The position numbers were made by a program, and so were the translations under genes. Positions 63,252-64,000 of a stretch of 64,000 nt of DNA are shown piece after piece. The notes beneath the pieces are model-generated. The model worked only from the letters and a program-made list of their open reading frames with translations, was not told the origin of the DNA and made no database searches. Positions within the stretch are counted from its first letter, which is position 1, and every line of letters starts with the position of its first letter. This stretch comes from Pelagibacterales bacterium MED-G40 (GTDB lineage: Bacteria > Pseudomonadota > Alphaproteobacteria > Pelagibacterales > Pelagibacteraceae), in NCBI GenBank assembly GCA_002457515.1, contig NTJN01000001.1, positions 124,001 to 188,000 on the forward strand, written 5' to 3'.

Positions 63252-64000
63252 ATGTCTCAAAAAATATTAGTTCCAACTTTAGGCGAGTCAGTAACCGAGG
63301 CGACAGTATCAAAGTGGTTAAAAAATCAAGGAGATCAAGTAACTTCTGATGAGCCTCTTGTCGAATTGGAGACGGACAAAGTAAATGTTGAAGTTCCTTC
63401 ACCATCTGATGGAACTTTGCAAAATATAACAGTTAAAGAAGGTCAAACAGTTAATGTGGGTTCGGTGCTAGGAACTATTGGTTCTAAAATCAAATCCGCA
63501 GAAAAAGAAGTAAAAGAAGAAAAAAAATATACTCCTCCAGTAAAAAAACAAGAAAAAATAGAAAAAGCTACAAAACCATTAAATGAAAAAAAACAAGTAA
63601 TTTCTGAGCCTCTTACTTTAGAAAAAGAAGATGTATCATATACAGAAGAGCAACCACTTATTTTAGAAGAGCAAAATATTGATCAAGCAGAAGAGCCACT
63701 AATACTCAATAGTTTACCAGAAAAGAAAAAAATAAAAGAAACTAAAAAAGTTGAAAAAACATTTTCTCCTGCAGCAAGAAAATTAGCTGCAGAAACAAAT
63801 GTCAACCTAGATGATATCGAAGGTTCTGGAAGAAATGGAATTATTTTAAAAGAAGATTTGTTAGGACTCATGGGTACTCAACCAGAGCCAACTAAAAGAA
63901 GATTAGCTTATGGACCTGAAGAAAGAATAAAAATGACTAGATTAAGATTAACGATTGCAAAAAGACTTAAAGATGCTCAGGACAGCGCAGCCATGTTAAC
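63252..64000 (+). CDS. sucB: Dihydrolipoyl succinyltransferase E2, N-terminal part (cut by window edge)
   Basis: The first 249 residues are present. A lipoyl domain with Lys43 in ELETDKVNVEVP (39-50), an acidic linker (about 85-170), the E3/E1-binding domain FSPAARKLAAETNVNLDDIEG (171-191) and the start of the catalytic domain (MTRLRLTIAKRL, 228-239) are visible. The linker has three near-repeats EPLTLEKED, QPLILEEQN and EPLILNS. Transfers succinyl to CoA in the 2-oxoglutarate dehydrogenase complex. Confidence 0.95.
   Translation, partial: MSQKILVPTLGESVTEATVSKWLKNQGDQVTSDEPLVELETDKVNVEVPSPSDGTLQNITVKEGQTVNVGSVLGTIGSKIKSAEKEVKEEKKYTPPVKKQEKIEKATKPLNEKKQVISEPLTLEKEDVSYTEEQPLILEEQNIDQAEEPLILNSLPEKKKIKETKKVEKTFSPAARKLAAETNVNLDDIEGSGRNGIILKEDLLGLMGTQPEPTKRRLAYGPEERIKMTRLRLTIAKRLKDAQDSAAML

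Noticed and set aside
1-64000. CRISPR arrays, insertion sequences, prophage or tRNA genes
   Set aside because: No regularly spaced direct repeats, transposase or integrase motifs, or cloverleaf structures were seen; the only clean tandem repeat is coding, in rpsP.

Overview
The window is 64 kb of a very AT-rich, tightly packed chromosome. Genes overlap or are separated by a few bases, no gap exceeds 200 bases, and no tRNA, rRNA, insertion sequence or CRISPR array is visible. Gene content (alphaproteobacterial DUF2794, an IalB-like protein, divergent ftsY-dapF / ffh-rpsP-trmD-rplS, glcDEF, TRAP transport, sdhCDAB-mmsA-mdh-sucCDAB) and base composition point to a streamlined marine alphaproteobacterium of the SAR11 / Candidatus Pelagibacter type. 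This assignment is by recognition of style and families, not by database search.

Layout. 1-4.4 kb: acetate-type module (solute:Na+ symporter, its DUF4212 small subunit, acetyl-CoA synthetase) plus one unrecognised gene. 4.4-9.8 kb: EVE protein, tsaD, hemC-hemD, MscS channel, YggT, folD. 9.8-12.75 kb: photolyase cluster with an FeS-BCP-type photolyase that appears to have lost cluster ligands, a 43-aa DUF2256 gene, and a convergent photolyase-like gene whose FAD domain comes first. 12.8-19.6 kb: housekeeping and small membrane proteins (argG, IalB-like, aldo/keto reductase, BI-1, DUF2794, yciB, hspQ). 19.6-24.5 kb: a candidate structured RNA and the cytochrome c maturation run ccmCDEFGH, then a PagL-like outer-membrane protein. 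24.5-36.5 kb: 2-hydroxyacid/glycolate oxidation (FMN oxidase, aminotransferase, glcDEF, 2-hydroxyacid dehydrogenase), a TRAP transporter and an amidase. 36.4-38.3 kb: small membrane protein, DMT exporter, hydrolase. 38.3-43.2 kb: the SRP/ribosome block, with a three-hairpin candidate RNA in front of ffh and long charged tails on S16 and L19. 43.2-47.3 kb: leuCDB and asd. 47.3-64 kb: the TCA block sdhCDAB, mmsA, mdh, sucCDA and the start of sucB, split between mdh and sucC by a 5.2 kb surface-glycan-type island.

Together the genes describe an aerobic heterotroph that takes up small organic acids (symporter, TRAP), oxidises glycolate/lactate-type compounds to glyoxylate or pyruvate, feeds acetate to acetyl-CoA, and runs the TCA cycle, with light-dependent DNA repair suited to the surface ocean. 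The observations most worth a second look are the photolyase cluster, the candidate RNAs at 19702-19766 and 40064-40143, the perfect 42-bp repeats in rpsP, the basic N-terminal extension of Acs, the SDR lacking its catalytic tyrosine, and the island that splits the TCA operon.
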